DNA from: Streptomyces fragilis | Lineage (GTDB): Bacteria; Actinomycetota; Actinomycetes; Streptomycetales; Streptomycetaceae | Direction: 5' to 3' | Assembly: GCF_003112515.1 (NCBI RefSeq) | Contig: NZ_BEVZ01000003.1 | Coordinates: 248,001 to 312,000 of the forward strand | Length of the DNA stretch: 64,000 bases | In this document: positions 33,818 through 42,492 of the stretch, in pieces | How the letters are laid out: each line of letters begins with the position of its first letter | How positions within the stretch are numbered: position 1 is the stretch's first letter | Program-made: the position numbers and the translations under genes | Notes under the pieces: model-generated | The model's input: only the letters and a program-made list of their open reading frames with translations | Told to the model about the DNA's origin: nothing | Database searches by the model: none

Positions 33818-33929
33818 TAGCCATCGAACCTTCGCTCGGGTGATCGCTCAGAGGGAGTGACGGCGGAGGCTCACCGCCCGCCAGGTGTGCTCTCCGGCAG
33901 GCGGCTGATGGCAGAAGGAGACCGCCCAC

Positions 33930-34949
33930 GTGGCGTCCCACCGTCGACCTAAGCAGCCGAGCCGCGCACGTGTCACCGTGCTGACCACCGCAGCGGCAGC
34001 CGCCGTCGTCCTCGGCGGCAACTCCGCCCAGGCCGCGCCCGCCAAGCCCAGCAAGGGCGAGGTGAAGGAGAAGGTCGACAAGCTCCACGAGCAGGCGGAG
34101 CAGGCCACCGAGAAGTACAACGGGGCCAAGGAGAAGCAGGAGAAGCTCGAGAAGGAGATCGACGCTCTCCAGGACAACGTGGCCCGCGGCCAGGACGACC
34201 TCAACGAGCTCCGCGACGCGATCGGCATGGCCGCCGCCGCCCAGTACCGCAGCGGCACCATCGACTCCTCGATGCAGCTCTTCCTCTCCGCCGACCCGGA
34301 CGACTACCTCGACAAGGCGTCCACCCTGGACCAGCTGAGCAACCAGCAGGTCGAGGCCCTCGCCGAGATCCAGGACAAGCAGCGCGAGCTCACCCAGCAG
34401 CGTCAGGAGGCCGCCACCAAGCTGGACGACCTCGCCGAGACGCGCGAGGAGCTGGGCAAGAAGCGCAAGGAGGTCCAGGCCAAGCTGGCCGAGGCCCAGA
34501 AGCTGCTCAACTCCCTCACCGCCGCCGAGCGGGCCGAGATGGCGAAGGAGGAGGCGGCGGACGCCGCGAAGTCGGCGGGTCTGACCGGCGGCAAGTCCGC
34601 CTCGGGCCGCGCCTCGGCCGCCTTCGCCGCCGCGCAGTCCAAGATCGGCTCGCCGTACGTCTACGGCGCCACCGGTCCGGGCTCCTTCGACTGCTCCGGC
34701 CTCACCTCGTGGGCGTACGGCCAGGCCGGCGTCGGCCTGCCGCGCACCTCGCAGGCGCAGGCGAGCTACGGAACCCGCCTGTCGATGGACCAGCTCCAGG
34801 TCGGCGACCTGGTGATCTTCTACAGCGACCTGCACCACGTCGGCCTCTACGCCGGCAACGGCCAGGTGCTGCACGCGCCGCGCACCGGCACCGTCGTGCG
34901 CTACGAGTCGATCAACAACATGCCGTTCCAGTTCGGCGTGCGGGTCTGA
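33930..34949 (+). CDS. Secreted NlpC/P60 peptidoglycan endopeptidase with coiled coil
   Basis: A 339-residue exported cell-wall hydrolase of the RipA type. A signal peptide ends near AAQA (VVLGGNSAQAAPA), residues about 40-200 are an uninterrupted coiled coil (KEKVDKLHEQAEQATEKY), and the last 120 residues are the NlpC/P60 domain with catalytic Cys255 (GSFDCSGLTSWAY) and His in DLHHVGLYAGNG. Such enzymes cut the D-Glu-diaminopimelate bond. AAGGAG nine bases upstream supports the GTG start. A paralogue follows directly. Confidence 0.95.
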   Translation: MASHRRPKQPSRARVTVLTTAAAAAVVLGGNSAQAAPAKPSKGEVKEKVDKLHEQAEQATEKYNGAKEKQEKLEKEIDALQDNVARGQDDLNELRDAIGMAAAAQYRSGTIDSSMQLFLSADPDDYLDKASTLDQLSNQQVEALAEIQDKQRELTQQRQEAATKLDDLAETREELGKKRKEVQAKLAEAQKLLNSLTAAERAEMAKEEAADAAKSAGLTGGKSASGRASAAFAAAQSKIGSPYVYGATGPGSFDCSGLTSWAYGQAGVGLPRTSQAQASYGTRLSMDQLQVGDLVIFYSDLHHVGLYAGNGQVLHAPRTGTVVRYESINNMPFQFGVRV

Positions 34950-34980
34950 GCCCCGCCCACCGCACGAAACCTCCTCGCCG

Positions 34981-35006
34981 TCACCCGGTCGGATGAAACC
35001 GGGTGA
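34981..35006 (+). terminator. Hairpin after the first NlpC/P60 gene
   Basis: TCACCCGGT and ACCGGGTGA form 9-bp arms with an 8-base loop, 32 bases past the stop. A plausible terminator without a T-run. Confidence 0.6.
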
Positions 35007-35017
35007 CTCGTGTCGAC

Positions 35018-35059
35018 CCCGCGCCCCGCCGATGACCTGCGTCAGAGGCGGGGCGCGGG
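35018..35059 (+). terminator. Second hairpin between the NlpC/P60 genes
   Basis: Perfect 13-bp arms (CCCGCGCCCCGCC and its complement) with a 16-base loop. It lies just before the candidate promoter of the next gene and probably insulates it. Confidence 0.6.
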
Positions 35060-35080
35060 CATGTTCGCCCCCGGAGGTCT

Positions 35081-35110
35081 TTGGAGGGGACCCGGCGACG
35101 GGACTACTGT
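35081..35110 (+). promoter_or_regulatory. Candidate promoter of the second NlpC/P60 gene
   Basis: TTGGAG (35081-35086) and TACTGT (35105-35110) are 18 bases apart. Transcription would start near 35117, about 105 bases before the GTG at 35221, the same leader length as for the upstream paralogue. Confidence 0.4.
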
Positions 35111-35220
35111 CTGGCGCGTTTCCCCCGACACCGTGGGAACCGGTCCCGTCACAGCCGGTGACGGTCCGTCCGGTCCGTGAGGCCCGCGTCGCGCCGGCCT
35201 CGAAGGGAGTGCGGTCCTCC

Positions 35221-36276
35221 GTGGGTCGTCACCGCCGCCTCGCACCGCGCCGCCCCGTCCCCGCGGGCCGCGCCCCCTCGGCGCCCGGCGCCGCCGGAAT
35301 CACCGCCGCGGTCCTCTCGGTCGCCGCCACCGCCCTCGGGGTCGCCCCCCAGGCCACCGCCGCCCCCGGCGCGCCGGACGGGCCCCGGGACGCCCGCTCC
35401 GAGCTGGACCGGCTGTACACCGAGGCCGAGCAGGCCACCGAGGCCTTCAACCACGCCGACGAGCGCGCCGAGCGGCTGCGCGAGGAGGCCGGCCGGGCCC
35501 AGGACCGGATGGCCCGGCAGCAGGAGCGGGTCAACGAGCTGCGCGAGCAGCTGGGTTCGCTGGCCGGCGCCGAGTACCGCTCCGGCGGCATGGACCCGTC
35601 GCTGGCCCTGCTGTTCTCCTCCGACCCCGACGACTACCTCGACAAGGCCGCCGTGCTGGACCGGATCGGCTCCCGCCAGGCCGGCAAGCTCAGCCGGCTG
35701 CGCGGGGCGCTGCGCGAACTCGGCCAGCAGCGCCGGGAGGCCGTCGCGGACCTCGCCGAACTCGAGCGGGTGCGCAAGGACGTGACCGCCCGGAAGAGGG
35801 TCGTGGAGGGGAAGCTGAGACGGGCCCGGGAGCTGCTGCAGACGCTCCCCGAGGACGAGCGGGCCGCCTGGGACCGGGCCGCCCGGTCCGGGCGCGACCT
35901 GCCGCCGCTCGGCGAGGGCACGACGGTCTCCGGGCGGGCCGCGGCGGCGCTCGCGGCGGCGCGCGCCGCGCTGGGGCGGCCGTACGTCTGGGGAGCGAAC
36001 GGGCCGAGCGCCTTCGACTGCAGCGGGCTCACCCAGTGGGCCTGGGGCCGGGCCGGCGTCTCCCTGCCGCGGACCTCGCAGGCGCAGCGGACGGCGGGGC
36101 AGCAGGTGCCGCTCTCGCAGGCGCGGCCCGGGGACCTGGTGACGTACCGGTCCGACGCCAGCCATGTCGCGATCTACGCGGGGAACGGGCAGGTGATCCA
36201 CGCGCCGCGTCCGGGCGCGGCGGTGCGCTACGACCCGGTGGGCATGCTGCCCATCGCCTCCGTCACCCGGCCGTGA
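35221..36276 (+). CDS. Secreted NlpC/P60 peptidoglycan endopeptidase, paralogue
   Basis: A 351-residue paralogue of the preceding gene with the same layout: signal peptide (VLSVAATALGVAPQATAAP), coiled coil, and NlpC/P60 domain with catalytic Cys267 (SAFDCSGLTQWAW) and His in DASHVAIYAGNGQ. Shared stretches include DPDDYLDKA and LPRTSQAQ, so the two arose by duplication. The coiled coil is more Arg-rich than in the first copy. GTG 35221 is chosen with GGGAG upstream; GTG 35209 has no usable ribosome site. The last codons are part of a 46-bp tandem repeat. Confidence 0.93.
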   Translation: MGRHRRLAPRRPVPAGRAPSAPGAAGITAAVLSVAATALGVAPQATAAPGAPDGPRDARSELDRLYTEAEQATEAFNHADERAERLREEAGRAQDRMARQQERVNELREQLGSLAGAEYRSGGMDPSLALLFSSDPDDYLDKAAVLDRIGSRQAGKLSRLRGALRELGQQRREAVADLAELERVRKDVTARKRVVEGKLRRARELLQTLPEDERAAWDRAARSGRDLPPLGEGTTVSGRAAAALAAARAALGRPYVWGANGPSAFDCSGLTQWAWGRAGVSLPRTSQAQRTAGQQVPLSQARPGDLVTYRSDASHVAIYAGNGQVIHAPRPGAAVRYDPVGMLPIASVTRP

Positions 36277-36410
36277 CGGCGGGTGTCACCCGGCCCTGAG
36301 CGCCTCCGCCACCCGGCGGTGACGGCGGGTGTCCCCCGGTCCTGAGCGCCTCCGCCACCCGGCGGTGACGGCGGGTGTCCCCCGGTCCTGAGCGCCTCCG
36401 CCACCCGGCC
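36255..36410. repeat. 46-bp tandem repeat at the 3' end of the NlpC/P60 gene
   Basis: Three units, 36255-36300, 36301-36346 and 36347-36392, and a partial fourth to 36410. The second and third are identical; the first, which encodes IASVTRP-stop of the gene, differs at a few bases. The unit begins CGCCTCCGCCACCCGGCGGT. The array spans the stop codon and ends just before the next gene's -10 box. Confidence 0.9.
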
Positions 36411-36411
36411 T

Positions 36412-36417
36412 TACGAT
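36412..36417 (+). promoter_or_regulatory. Candidate -10 box, leaderless lipoprotein gene
   Basis: TACGAT ends 7 bases before GTG 36425, directly after the 46-bp repeat array; there is no ribosome-binding site. Confidence 0.45.
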
Positions 36418-36424
36418 CGGGCGG

Positions 36425-37534
36425 GTGACCAGGAACCGGGCGCTGTGCGCCGCCGTCGCGCTCGGCGCGCTGCTGGCGGCGTGCGCCCCCGCCCCGCCCG
36501 ACGCGCAGCTCCTGCTCGACCGCCAGGCCAGGGCCCTGCGCGACGGCGACCGCGCCGCCTTCACGGCCACCGGCGACCCCGCCGCGTGGAAGCCCCTGCA
36601 CGCCCTCCCGCTCGCCGCCTGGCGCTACCGGGTGACAGCTCGGCAGGGGGAGGACGGCGCCACCGTGCGGGCCGAGCTGCGCCACCGGCTGGAGCGGGAC
36701 GCCGGGACCGTCACCACGCGCCGCGTCCTCACCCTCGGGCGGGACGCCGACGGCTCCTGGCGCGTCACCGCGGACCGGCCCGCCCCCGGGGAGCCCGAAC
36801 AGCTCTGGGACCAGGACGCCGCCCTCCGCACCGCCGCCACCGCGCGGACCCTGGTGGTCGCCTCCGGCCCGGCCGACCCCGCCGCCTGGACCGAACCCGG
36901 GGACACCGCCGCGCGCGCCGTGAGGGCCGCCTGGGACACTGCGGTGCGGCCCGTGATCGTCGTCCCGGACTCCACCGACGCGATGGCCCGCCTGCTCGGC
37001 GCCCCCACCGGGACGTACCGGGACACCGCCGCCGTCACCACCCCGGGCGAGGCGCCGCGGGTCGTGGTCAACCCCGAGGCGTGGAAGGCGCTCGGCGAGG
37101 AGGCGCGGCAGGTGGTCCTCACCCACGAGACCGCGCACGTCGCCCTGCGCGCCCGCACCACCGCACGCACCCCCATGTGGCTCTCGGAGGGCTGCGCCGA
37201 CTGGACCGCCTACCGGACCTCCCGGCAGGACCCCGCCCGCACCGCGCCCGCCCTCGCCCGTGCGGTGCGCGAGGGCGACGTCCCGCACCGGCTGCCCGCC
37301 GACGGCGACTTCGCCTTCGGCGGCGACGCGGGGACGGTCGGCCGGGCCTACGAGGGGGCCTGGCTGGCCTGCCGCCTGGTCGCCGGCCGCTGGGGCGACC
37401 GGGCCGTCCGCGACCTCTACGAGGCCGCCGGGACCGACGGCGAGGGGGCCGCCCTCCGGCGCGTCCTCGGCGTCGGCCGCGCCGAGTTCACCGCCCTGTG
37501 GCGCGCCTCCCTCCGCCAGGACCTGGGCGGCTGA
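36425..37534 (+). CDS. Lipoprotein with gluzincin-type metallopeptidase domain
   Basis: A 369-residue exported lipoprotein (lipobox LLAAC). The C-terminal half carries a zinc-peptidase signature: HETAH at residues 234-238 and the third ligand Glu in LSEGCADW about 20 residues later, as in the MA-clan (gluzincin) families. The N-terminal half, with a conserved-looking WRYRVTARQ segment, resembles an NTF2-like domain. The substrate is unknown. Proteolytic activity is inferred from the intact motif. A TACGAT box 7 bases upstream fixes GTG 36425. Confidence 0.84.
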   Translation: MTRNRALCAAVALGALLAACAPAPPDAQLLLDRQARALRDGDRAAFTATGDPAAWKPLHALPLAAWRYRVTARQGEDGATVRAELRHRLERDAGTVTTRRVLTLGRDADGSWRVTADRPAPGEPEQLWDQDAALRTAATARTLVVASGPADPAAWTEPGDTAARAVRAAWDTAVRPVIVVPDSTDAMARLLGAPTGTYRDTAAVTTPGEAPRVVVNPEAWKALGEEARQVVLTHETAHVALRARTTARTPMWLSEGCADWTAYRTSRQDPARTAPALARAVREGDVPHRLPADGDFAFGGDAGTVGRAYEGAWLACRLVAGRWGDRAVRDLYEAAGTDGEGAALRRVLGVGRAEFTALWRASLRQDLGG

Positions 37535-37568
37535 ACCCCGCCCGCGGGACGCGGCGGCGGTGGCGCGG

Positions 37569-38711
37569 TCAGAGCAGGTCGCGGAGGCGGTCGGCGAGGA
37601 GGTCCCAGCGCCACCGCTCCTCGACCCAGGCGCGGCCCCGCTCGCCCATCCGGCGCCGCAGCTCCGCGTCGCCGAGGAGCGTGACGATCCGCTCCGCGGC
37701 GTCCGCGGGCGAGCCGCCGGGGACCACCCAGCCGGTCTCCCCGTCGAGGACGGCGTCCGGGGCGCCGCCGGAGTCGCCGGCCACCACCGGGAGGCCCGTC
37801 GCCGACGCCTCCAGGTAGACGATGCCCAGGCCCTCGACGTCCAGCCCGCCCCGCCGGGTCCGGCACGGCATGGCGAACACGTCGCCCGCCCCGTAGTGGG
37901 CCGGCAGCTCCGACCACGGCACCGAGCCGGTGAAGACCACCGAGCGCTCCACTCCGGTCTCCCGGGCCAGTTTCCGCAGGTCCTTCTCGTACGGGCCGCC
38001 GCCGACCACCAGCAGCACCGCGTCCGGCTCGGCGGCCAGGACCATCGGCATCGCCCGGATCAGCGTGTCCTGCCCCTTGCGCGGCACCAGCCGCGACACG
38101 CAGACCACCACCGGCCGGTCGGTGAGACCCAGCCGGGCGCGCACCTTGTCGCCGCCGGAGCCCGGGTGAAAGGTCCTCTCGTCCACGCCCGGCGGCAGCT
38201 GGACCATCCGCGCGGCCGCCTGGGGGGTGAGCGCGTCCGCGATCCGCGAGCGCGTGTACTCGCCCAGGTAGGTGATGACGTCGGTGGACTCACCGATCCG
38301 CCGCAGCAGTTGCCGGGCCGCGGGCAGCTGCGCCCAGCCCGCCTCGTGGCCGTGGGTGGTGGCGACCAGCCGGGTGGCGCCCGCCTTCCGCAGCGCTGGG
38401 GCCATCAGCCCCAGCGGGGCCGCGGCCCCGAACCACACCGAGGTGCAGCCGTGTTCACGCAGCAGGCCCACGGCCCTGCGGGTGGCGCCCGGGGTCGGCA
38501 GCAGCATCGTGGTGCGGTCCCGCACCACCCGGAACGGCTGCTCGGCGTCGAACTCGGCGGTGGCCTCGGCACCTTCGCGGCCGCGCTTCCAGGTGGACGC
38601 GTACACCACGAACCGCTCCGGATCCAGGCGCAGCGCGATGTTGTGCAGGAACGCCTGGATGCCTCCGGGGCGCGGAGGGAAGTCATTGGTCACGATCAGC
38701 GTCTTGTGCAT
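37569..38711 (-). CDS. GT4 glycosyltransferase, PimB-type phosphatidylinositol mannosyltransferase
   Basis: A 380-residue GT-B fold enzyme. The N-terminus TLIVTNDFPPRPGGIQAFLHN with its Gly loop, VCVSRLVPRKGQDTLIRA at the start of the C-terminal domain, and the nucleotide-binding EGLGIVYLEASATGLPVV (EX7E) place it in GT4. The close resemblance to actinobacterial PimB, which adds the second mannose to phosphatidylinositol mannoside, is strengthened by the divergent GT87 mannosyltransferase. A TAGGGT box 8 bases upstream suggests a leaderless mRNA. Acceptor specificity is inferred. Confidence 0.88.
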   Translation of the reverse strand: MHKTLIVTNDFPPRPGGIQAFLHNIALRLDPERFVVYASTWKRGREGAEATAEFDAEQPFRVVRDRTTMLLPTPGATRRAVGLLREHGCTSVWFGAAAPLGLMAPALRKAGATRLVATTHGHEAGWAQLPAARQLLRRIGESTDVITYLGEYTRSRIADALTPQAAARMVQLPPGVDERTFHPGSGGDKVRARLGLTDRPVVVCVSRLVPRKGQDTLIRAMPMVLAAEPDAVLLVVGGGPYEKDLRKLARETGVERSVVFTGSVPWSELPAHYGAGDVFAMPCRTRRGGLDVEGLGIVYLEASATGLPVVAGDSGGAPDAVLDGETGWVVPGGSPADAAERIVTLLGDAELRRRMGERGRAWVEERWRWDLLADRLRDLL

Positions 38712-38719
38712 CGCGGACG

Positions 38720-38725
38720 ACCCTA
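38720..38725 (-). promoter_or_regulatory. Candidate -10 box for the PimB-type gene
   Basis: TAGGGT on the complement lies 8 bases before the ATG at 38709-38711, with no ribosome-binding site between. Confidence 0.42.
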
Positions 38726-38755
38726 TCCAACGGGCGCATGGGGAATCATGGCCGC

Positions 38756-40099
38756 ATGCAGACCAAGGGCCCCACGCACCCCCCGTCCGCCACCGCCCCC
38801 GCTCCCGACCCGGCGCCCACCCCGGCGGCCGCCACCTGGGCGCTGTGGGCCCTGTGGCTCGCCTCGCGGGCGGTGCTGCTCCTCCTGGTCTTCAAGGTGT
38901 GGGTGATGCCCGGGCCGGACGTCACCTCCGACGTCCACGTGACGTACCAGAACTGGTACCGGGTGCTGAGTGAGGGAACGTTCCCCCAGACGGACATCAC
39001 CTGGCAGTACCCGCCGGCCGCCGCGCTGGCGATCCTCTCCCCGGCGGTGCTGCCCTGGCTGGAGTACGCGCACGCGTTCTTCGTCCTCGCCTTCCTGGCC
39101 GACGCGGCCGGCTTCGCGCTGCTGCTGCGCGCCGGGCGGGGGAGCGGGCGGTCCCGGCACGGCGCCTGGGTGTGGACGGCCGGCGTGCCGCTGCTCGGGC
39201 CCACCGTGTACGCCCGCTACGACGTGATGGTCACCGTCGTCGCCGTCGGCGGCCTGCTCGCCCTGGCCCGCCGGCCCCGGCTGGCGGGGGCGCTGATCGG
39301 GTTCGGCGCGATGCTCAAGGTGTGGCCCGCGCTGCTGCTGGCCGGTGTGCTGCGCAGGACCACCTGGGTGTGGACGGTGGTCACCGCGGCCGTGGTGGCG
39401 GCCGCTTTCGCGCTGGCGATGCCCGGCGCCTTCGCCTTCCTCACCTTCCAGCGCGACCGCGGCACCGAGGTCGAGTCGCTGGGCGCGCTGGTCCTGCACG
39501 TCGCCCGCCAGTACGGGTGGCAGGGGCAGGTGCTGCTCAACTACGGCTCGATGGAGTTCATCGGCCCGCACGTGGAGACGGTGAGCCGCGGGGCGATGGT
39601 GCTCACCGTGGCCGTCTTCGGCTGGCTGCTGTTCTGGCGCTGGCGGGCCCGGCCCGGCGCGCTGGGGGCGTCCTCGGAGCGGATCGTGTGGGGACCGGCG
39701 GTCCCGGCGCTGGCGGCTCTGGTGGCGGTCCTGATGTTCACGGTCACCAGCCGGGTGATCAGCCCGCAGTACCTGGTGTGGCTGGTGGGCGTCGCGGCGG
39801 TGTGCGTGACCTTCCGCGGCAGCGGGGTGGGTCCGGCCGCCTGGGTGCTGGTCGCGGCCAGCGGGGTGACGCTGGTGGAGTTCCCGCTCTACTTCGGCGA
39901 CGTCGTGAGCAGCACGCCGCTCGGGCTGGTGCTGCTGTTCCTGCGCAACGGACTGCTGGTCGCCGCGACCCTGATGGCGGCGGACCGCCTGTGGGAGCTC
40001 ACGGTGGGCGGCGGGGACCGCTCCGCCCCGGCGCCGGAAGGGGCCGGCGGCTCCGACGACGACCGGGAACCGCCGCGGGAGTCCCTGCCGACCGGCTGA
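38756..40099 (+). CDS. GT87-family polyprenyl-phosphate mannose-dependent mannosyltransferase
   Basis: A 447-residue multi-pass membrane protein with about ten hydrophobic helices, of the GT-C fold. The conserved first-loop acidic motif appears as GPDVTSDVHVTYQNWYR, followed by TWQYPPAAALAIL, typical of GT87 (DUF2029). Such enzymes use lipid-linked mannose at the outer membrane face, for example in phosphatidylinositol mannoside or lipomannan elongation. Together with the divergent PimB gene it suggests lipoglycan synthesis. An in-frame ATG at 38738 is an alternative start; GGGGAA upstream favours 38756 slightly. Confidence 0.87.
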   Translation: MQTKGPTHPPSATAPAPDPAPTPAAATWALWALWLASRAVLLLLVFKVWVMPGPDVTSDVHVTYQNWYRVLSEGTFPQTDITWQYPPAAALAILSPAVLPWLEYAHAFFVLAFLADAAGFALLLRAGRGSGRSRHGAWVWTAGVPLLGPTVYARYDVMVTVVAVGGLLALARRPRLAGALIGFGAMLKVWPALLLAGVLRRTTWVWTVVTAAVVAAAFALAMPGAFAFLTFQRDRGTEVESLGALVLHVARQYGWQGQVLLNYGSMEFIGPHVETVSRGAMVLTVAVFGWLLFWRWRARPGALGASSERIVWGPAVPALAALVAVLMFTVTSRVISPQYLVWLVGVAAVCVTFRGSGVGPAAWVLVAASGVTLVEFPLYFGDVVSSTPLGLVLLFLRNGLLVAATLMAADRLWELTVGGGDRSAPAPEGAGGSDDDREPPRESLPTG

Positions 40100-40142
40100 G
40101 CCCGCCCGCGGACGTCGCCCACGGGCCGGCCGGGCACGCCGG

Positions 40143-40907
40143 TCAGGCCGCGGGCACCCGCAGGGCCGCCAGGACCGGGAGGTGGTCCGTGGCGGCGCGG
40201 AGGTCGGCCGGGGTGACACCGGGCAGGCCGGTGGGGACGCCGCAGCCGAGGACCTCGATCCCCGGGGTGGTGAAGAGGGCGTCGATGCGCTGCACCGGGT
40301 CGTGCGCGGGGGAGGTGAACTCCCCGCCCCAGGGGGCCGCCGGACGGCAGTCCCGCAGCTCGCCCGCGACCCGGCGGAAGGTGCGTCCGCCGGGCCGCTC
40401 GTTGAGGTCGCCGCCCGCCAGGACGTGCGGGACCCCCAGCGAACGGACCCGCTCCAGCAGCATCCCGCCCTGCTCGTACCGCTCGGCGGACTGCAGGGAG
40501 AGGTGACAGCTGAGGACGCCGAGCCGGGCGGAGCGCCCGAACCGCACCACCGCCGTCGCGAACCCCCGCCGGTGCAGACCGGGCGTCAGCGGCAGCAGCA
40601 CGTCCTCCGTGCGTTCGGCCACGGTCCGCAGGGAGCACAGCAGGGCGGGCCCGGCGGCGGGGGCGCCGCCGGAGAGCACCACCAGGCCCGACTCCCGGGC
40701 CAGCCGCGCCAGCCGCCTGCGCCAGCCCGCGAACCGCGGGGCCTCCTGCACCAGCACCAGGTCCGGAGCGCAGGCCCGGATCACCCGGGCCAGCGCCGCC
40801 GTGTCGTCGCGCATCGACCGCACGTTGTAGGACAGCGCCCGGACCACGGCCGACCCGTCGGCCTCGGTCCGGGTCGCCGGAAGCGGGGGAAGCGCGTCGG
40901 CCGTCAC
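40143..40907 (-). CDS. Endonuclease/exonuclease/phosphatase (EEP) family protein
   Basis: A 254-residue metal-dependent phosphoesterase of the DNase I/EEP fold: SYNVRSMRDD (Asn), VLVQEAPRF (metal Glu), LAGGDLNERPG (Asp/Asn) and the terminal DHLPVLA (catalytic His). No signal peptide or membrane helices were seen. The substrate could be nucleic acid, phosphoinositide or another phosphodiester. GTG 40907 lies 11 bases after the glkA stop and is probably reached by coupled translation; no independent promoter is visible. Confidence 0.88.
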   Translation of the reverse strand: MTADALPPLPATRTEADGSAVVRALSYNVRSMRDDTAALARVIRACAPDLVLVQEAPRFAGWRRRLARLARESGLVVLSGGAPAAGPALLCSLRTVAERTEDVLLPLTPGLHRRGFATAVVRFGRSARLGVLSCHLSLQSAERYEQGGMLLERVRSLGVPHVLAGGDLNERPGGRTFRRVAGELRDCRPAAPWGGEFTSPAHDPVQRIDALFTTPGIEVLGCGVPTGLPGVTPADLRAATDHLPVLAALRVPAA

Positions 40908-40918
40908 CGGGCGCGGGC

Positions 40919-41872
40919 CTACATCGGGGCCGCGGGCTGCCGGGCCAGGTCGGCCGCGCCCACCAGGCCCGCCTTGCCGCCCAGCGTCGCCGCGTTCACC
41001 TCGGCGACCGGACGCCAGCCGCCGCCCACCAGCCAGCGCCGGTAGGACTTGCGGACCGGCTCGAGCAGCAGCTCGCCCTCGTCGGACAGGCCGCCGCCGA
41101 TGATGAAGGCCTCCGGGTCGAAGAGCGAGGCCAGGTCGGCCAGGCCCGCGCCGACCCAGCGGGCCAGCTCCCGGTAGGAGTCCACGGACACCCGGTCGCC
41201 CTGCCGGGCGGCGGTGGAGATGTGCTTGCCCTCGATGCCCTCGGGCGTGCCGTCGCCCAGGGAGAGCAGCAGCTCCGCGTTGCCCGGGGTGGCCGAGGCG
41301 CGCTGCTTGGCGTAGCGGACCAGGGCGCGCCCGGAGGCGTACTGCTCCCAGCAGCCCTGCTTGCCGCAGCCGCACAGCAGGCCGTCCGGCACCATCCGCA
41401 TGTGGCCGAACTCGGCGGCCACACCGAAGTGACCGCGGCGCAGCTTGTCGCCGATGATGATGCCGCCGCCCAGGCCGGTGCCCAGGGTGATGCAGATGAC
41501 GTTGCGGTTCTCCCGGCCCGCACCGAACCGGTACTCGCCCCAGGCCGCCGCGTTCGCGTCGTTCTCGACGACGACGGGGAGGTCCACGCGGGCCTCCACC
41601 TTCGCCTTGAGCGGCTCCTGGCGCCAGTCGATGTTGGGCGCGAAGTAGACCGTCGACCGCTGCCGGTCGACGTAGCCGGCGGCGCCGATGCCCACGCCGA
41701 CGATCTGGTGGCCGGCCCGGGCGCCGTCCACCGCGGACGCGATGGCGTCGACGATGGCCTCGGCCGTGTCGGGGGTCGGCACCTTGAAGGTCGAGAGGAT
41801 GTTGCCATCCTCGTCGACGACTCCCGCCGCGATCTTGGTGCCGCCGATGTCGACGCCGATGGTGAGTCCCAT
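40919..41872 (-). CDS. glkA: ROK-family glucokinase
   Basis: A 317-residue glucose kinase. The N-terminal phosphate loop MGLTIGVDIGGTKIAAG, the ROK signature around VENDANAAAWGEYRFG, ITLGTGLGGGI, and the zinc motif CGCGKQGCWEQYASG are all present. In Streptomyces this enzyme also mediates carbon catabolite repression, so its neighbours may be carbon-regulated. It is first of a unit with the EEP gene. Confidence 0.95.
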   Translation of the reverse strand: MGLTIGVDIGGTKIAAGVVDEDGNILSTFKVPTPDTAEAIVDAIASAVDGARAGHQIVGVGIGAAGYVDRQRSTVYFAPNIDWRQEPLKAKVEARVDLPVVVENDANAAAWGEYRFGAGRENRNVICITLGTGLGGGIIIGDKLRRGHFGVAAEFGHMRMVPDGLLCGCGKQGCWEQYASGRALVRYAKQRASATPGNAELLLSLGDGTPEGIEGKHISTAARQGDRVSVDSYRELARWVGAGLADLASLFDPEAFIIGGGLSDEGELLLEPVRKSYRRWLVGGGWRPVAEVNAATLGGKAGLVGAADLARQPAAPM

Positions 41873-41925
41873 GTGTCCCTCGGTAAATGGTCGTGCCCGC
41901 TGGGGCTTACGGTACCGGAGGGCGA

Positions 41926-42405
41926 TCAGTCCACGTCGATCCGCTGTCCTCCGGCGGGCCCGCCGTCCTCGCCGTCGTCCCTCGGACGGTCGGCGGAAGG
42001 GGCCTGGGAGGAGCCGCCGGGACGGTCGGCGGGACGCTGCTCACCTGCGGTCCAGCGGCGTTCCTGGGACTGCACGGCACTGCGGTAGGCGGCGAGGAGC
42101 TCGGAGCCGGCCGCGGCCAGATGACGGAAGACCTCAGGGTTGCGCTCCACCACCGGCTCCACCGCGGCCCTGGCCTGCCGCACGACCTGCTCGGCGGCGC
42201 CCAGCAGCTGCGCCTGCCCCTGGAAGGAGGCCAGCCGGTCGGCGACCGCGGAGGCCAGCTTGCGCAGTTCCTCGGCCGCCGAACCCGTCCCGTCGTCGCC
42301 GCCCCGGCGCTCGCGGTGGCGTTCCCGCTCGGCCCGCAGGTCCTCGGCGCAGGCGTCGGCCCAGGCGTCGGAGTCGCCGGTGCGTCCCTCTGGCTTCTCG
42401 CTCAT
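41926..42405 (-). CDS. DUF5304-like hydrophilic protein
   Basis: A 159-residue charged protein with a helical core (SAAEELRKLASAVADRLASF, LLGAAEQVVRQARAAVEPVV) and a Pro/Ser/Arg-rich tail. It matches my memory of the DUF5304 family of Streptomyces. It has no signal, membrane segment or catalytic motif. It sits between glkA and the ArsA-like gene, same strand. Function unknown. Confidence 0.72.
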   Translation of the reverse strand: MSEKPEGRTGDSDAWADACAEDLRAERERHRERRGGDDGTGSAAEELRKLASAVADRLASFQGQAQLLGAAEQVVRQARAAVEPVVERNPEVFRHLAAAGSELLAAYRSAVQSQERRWTAGEQRPADRPGGSSQAPSADRPRDDGEDGGPAGGQRIDVD

Positions 42406-42492
42406 CCCGGACCCTTCTCCCGTTCTCGCTCGCCCCCGCGTCGGTGGAGGGCTCGGACACCTCCGACCGTACTCCCCGCGCCCGGGCGCCGT

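Noticed and set aside
33644..33929. A c-di-AMP (ydaO) riboswitch before the NlpC/P60 gene
   Set aside because: Such elements precede some Streptomyces cell-wall hydrolase genes, but I could not identify the conserved core; only a HrdB-type promoter is clear.
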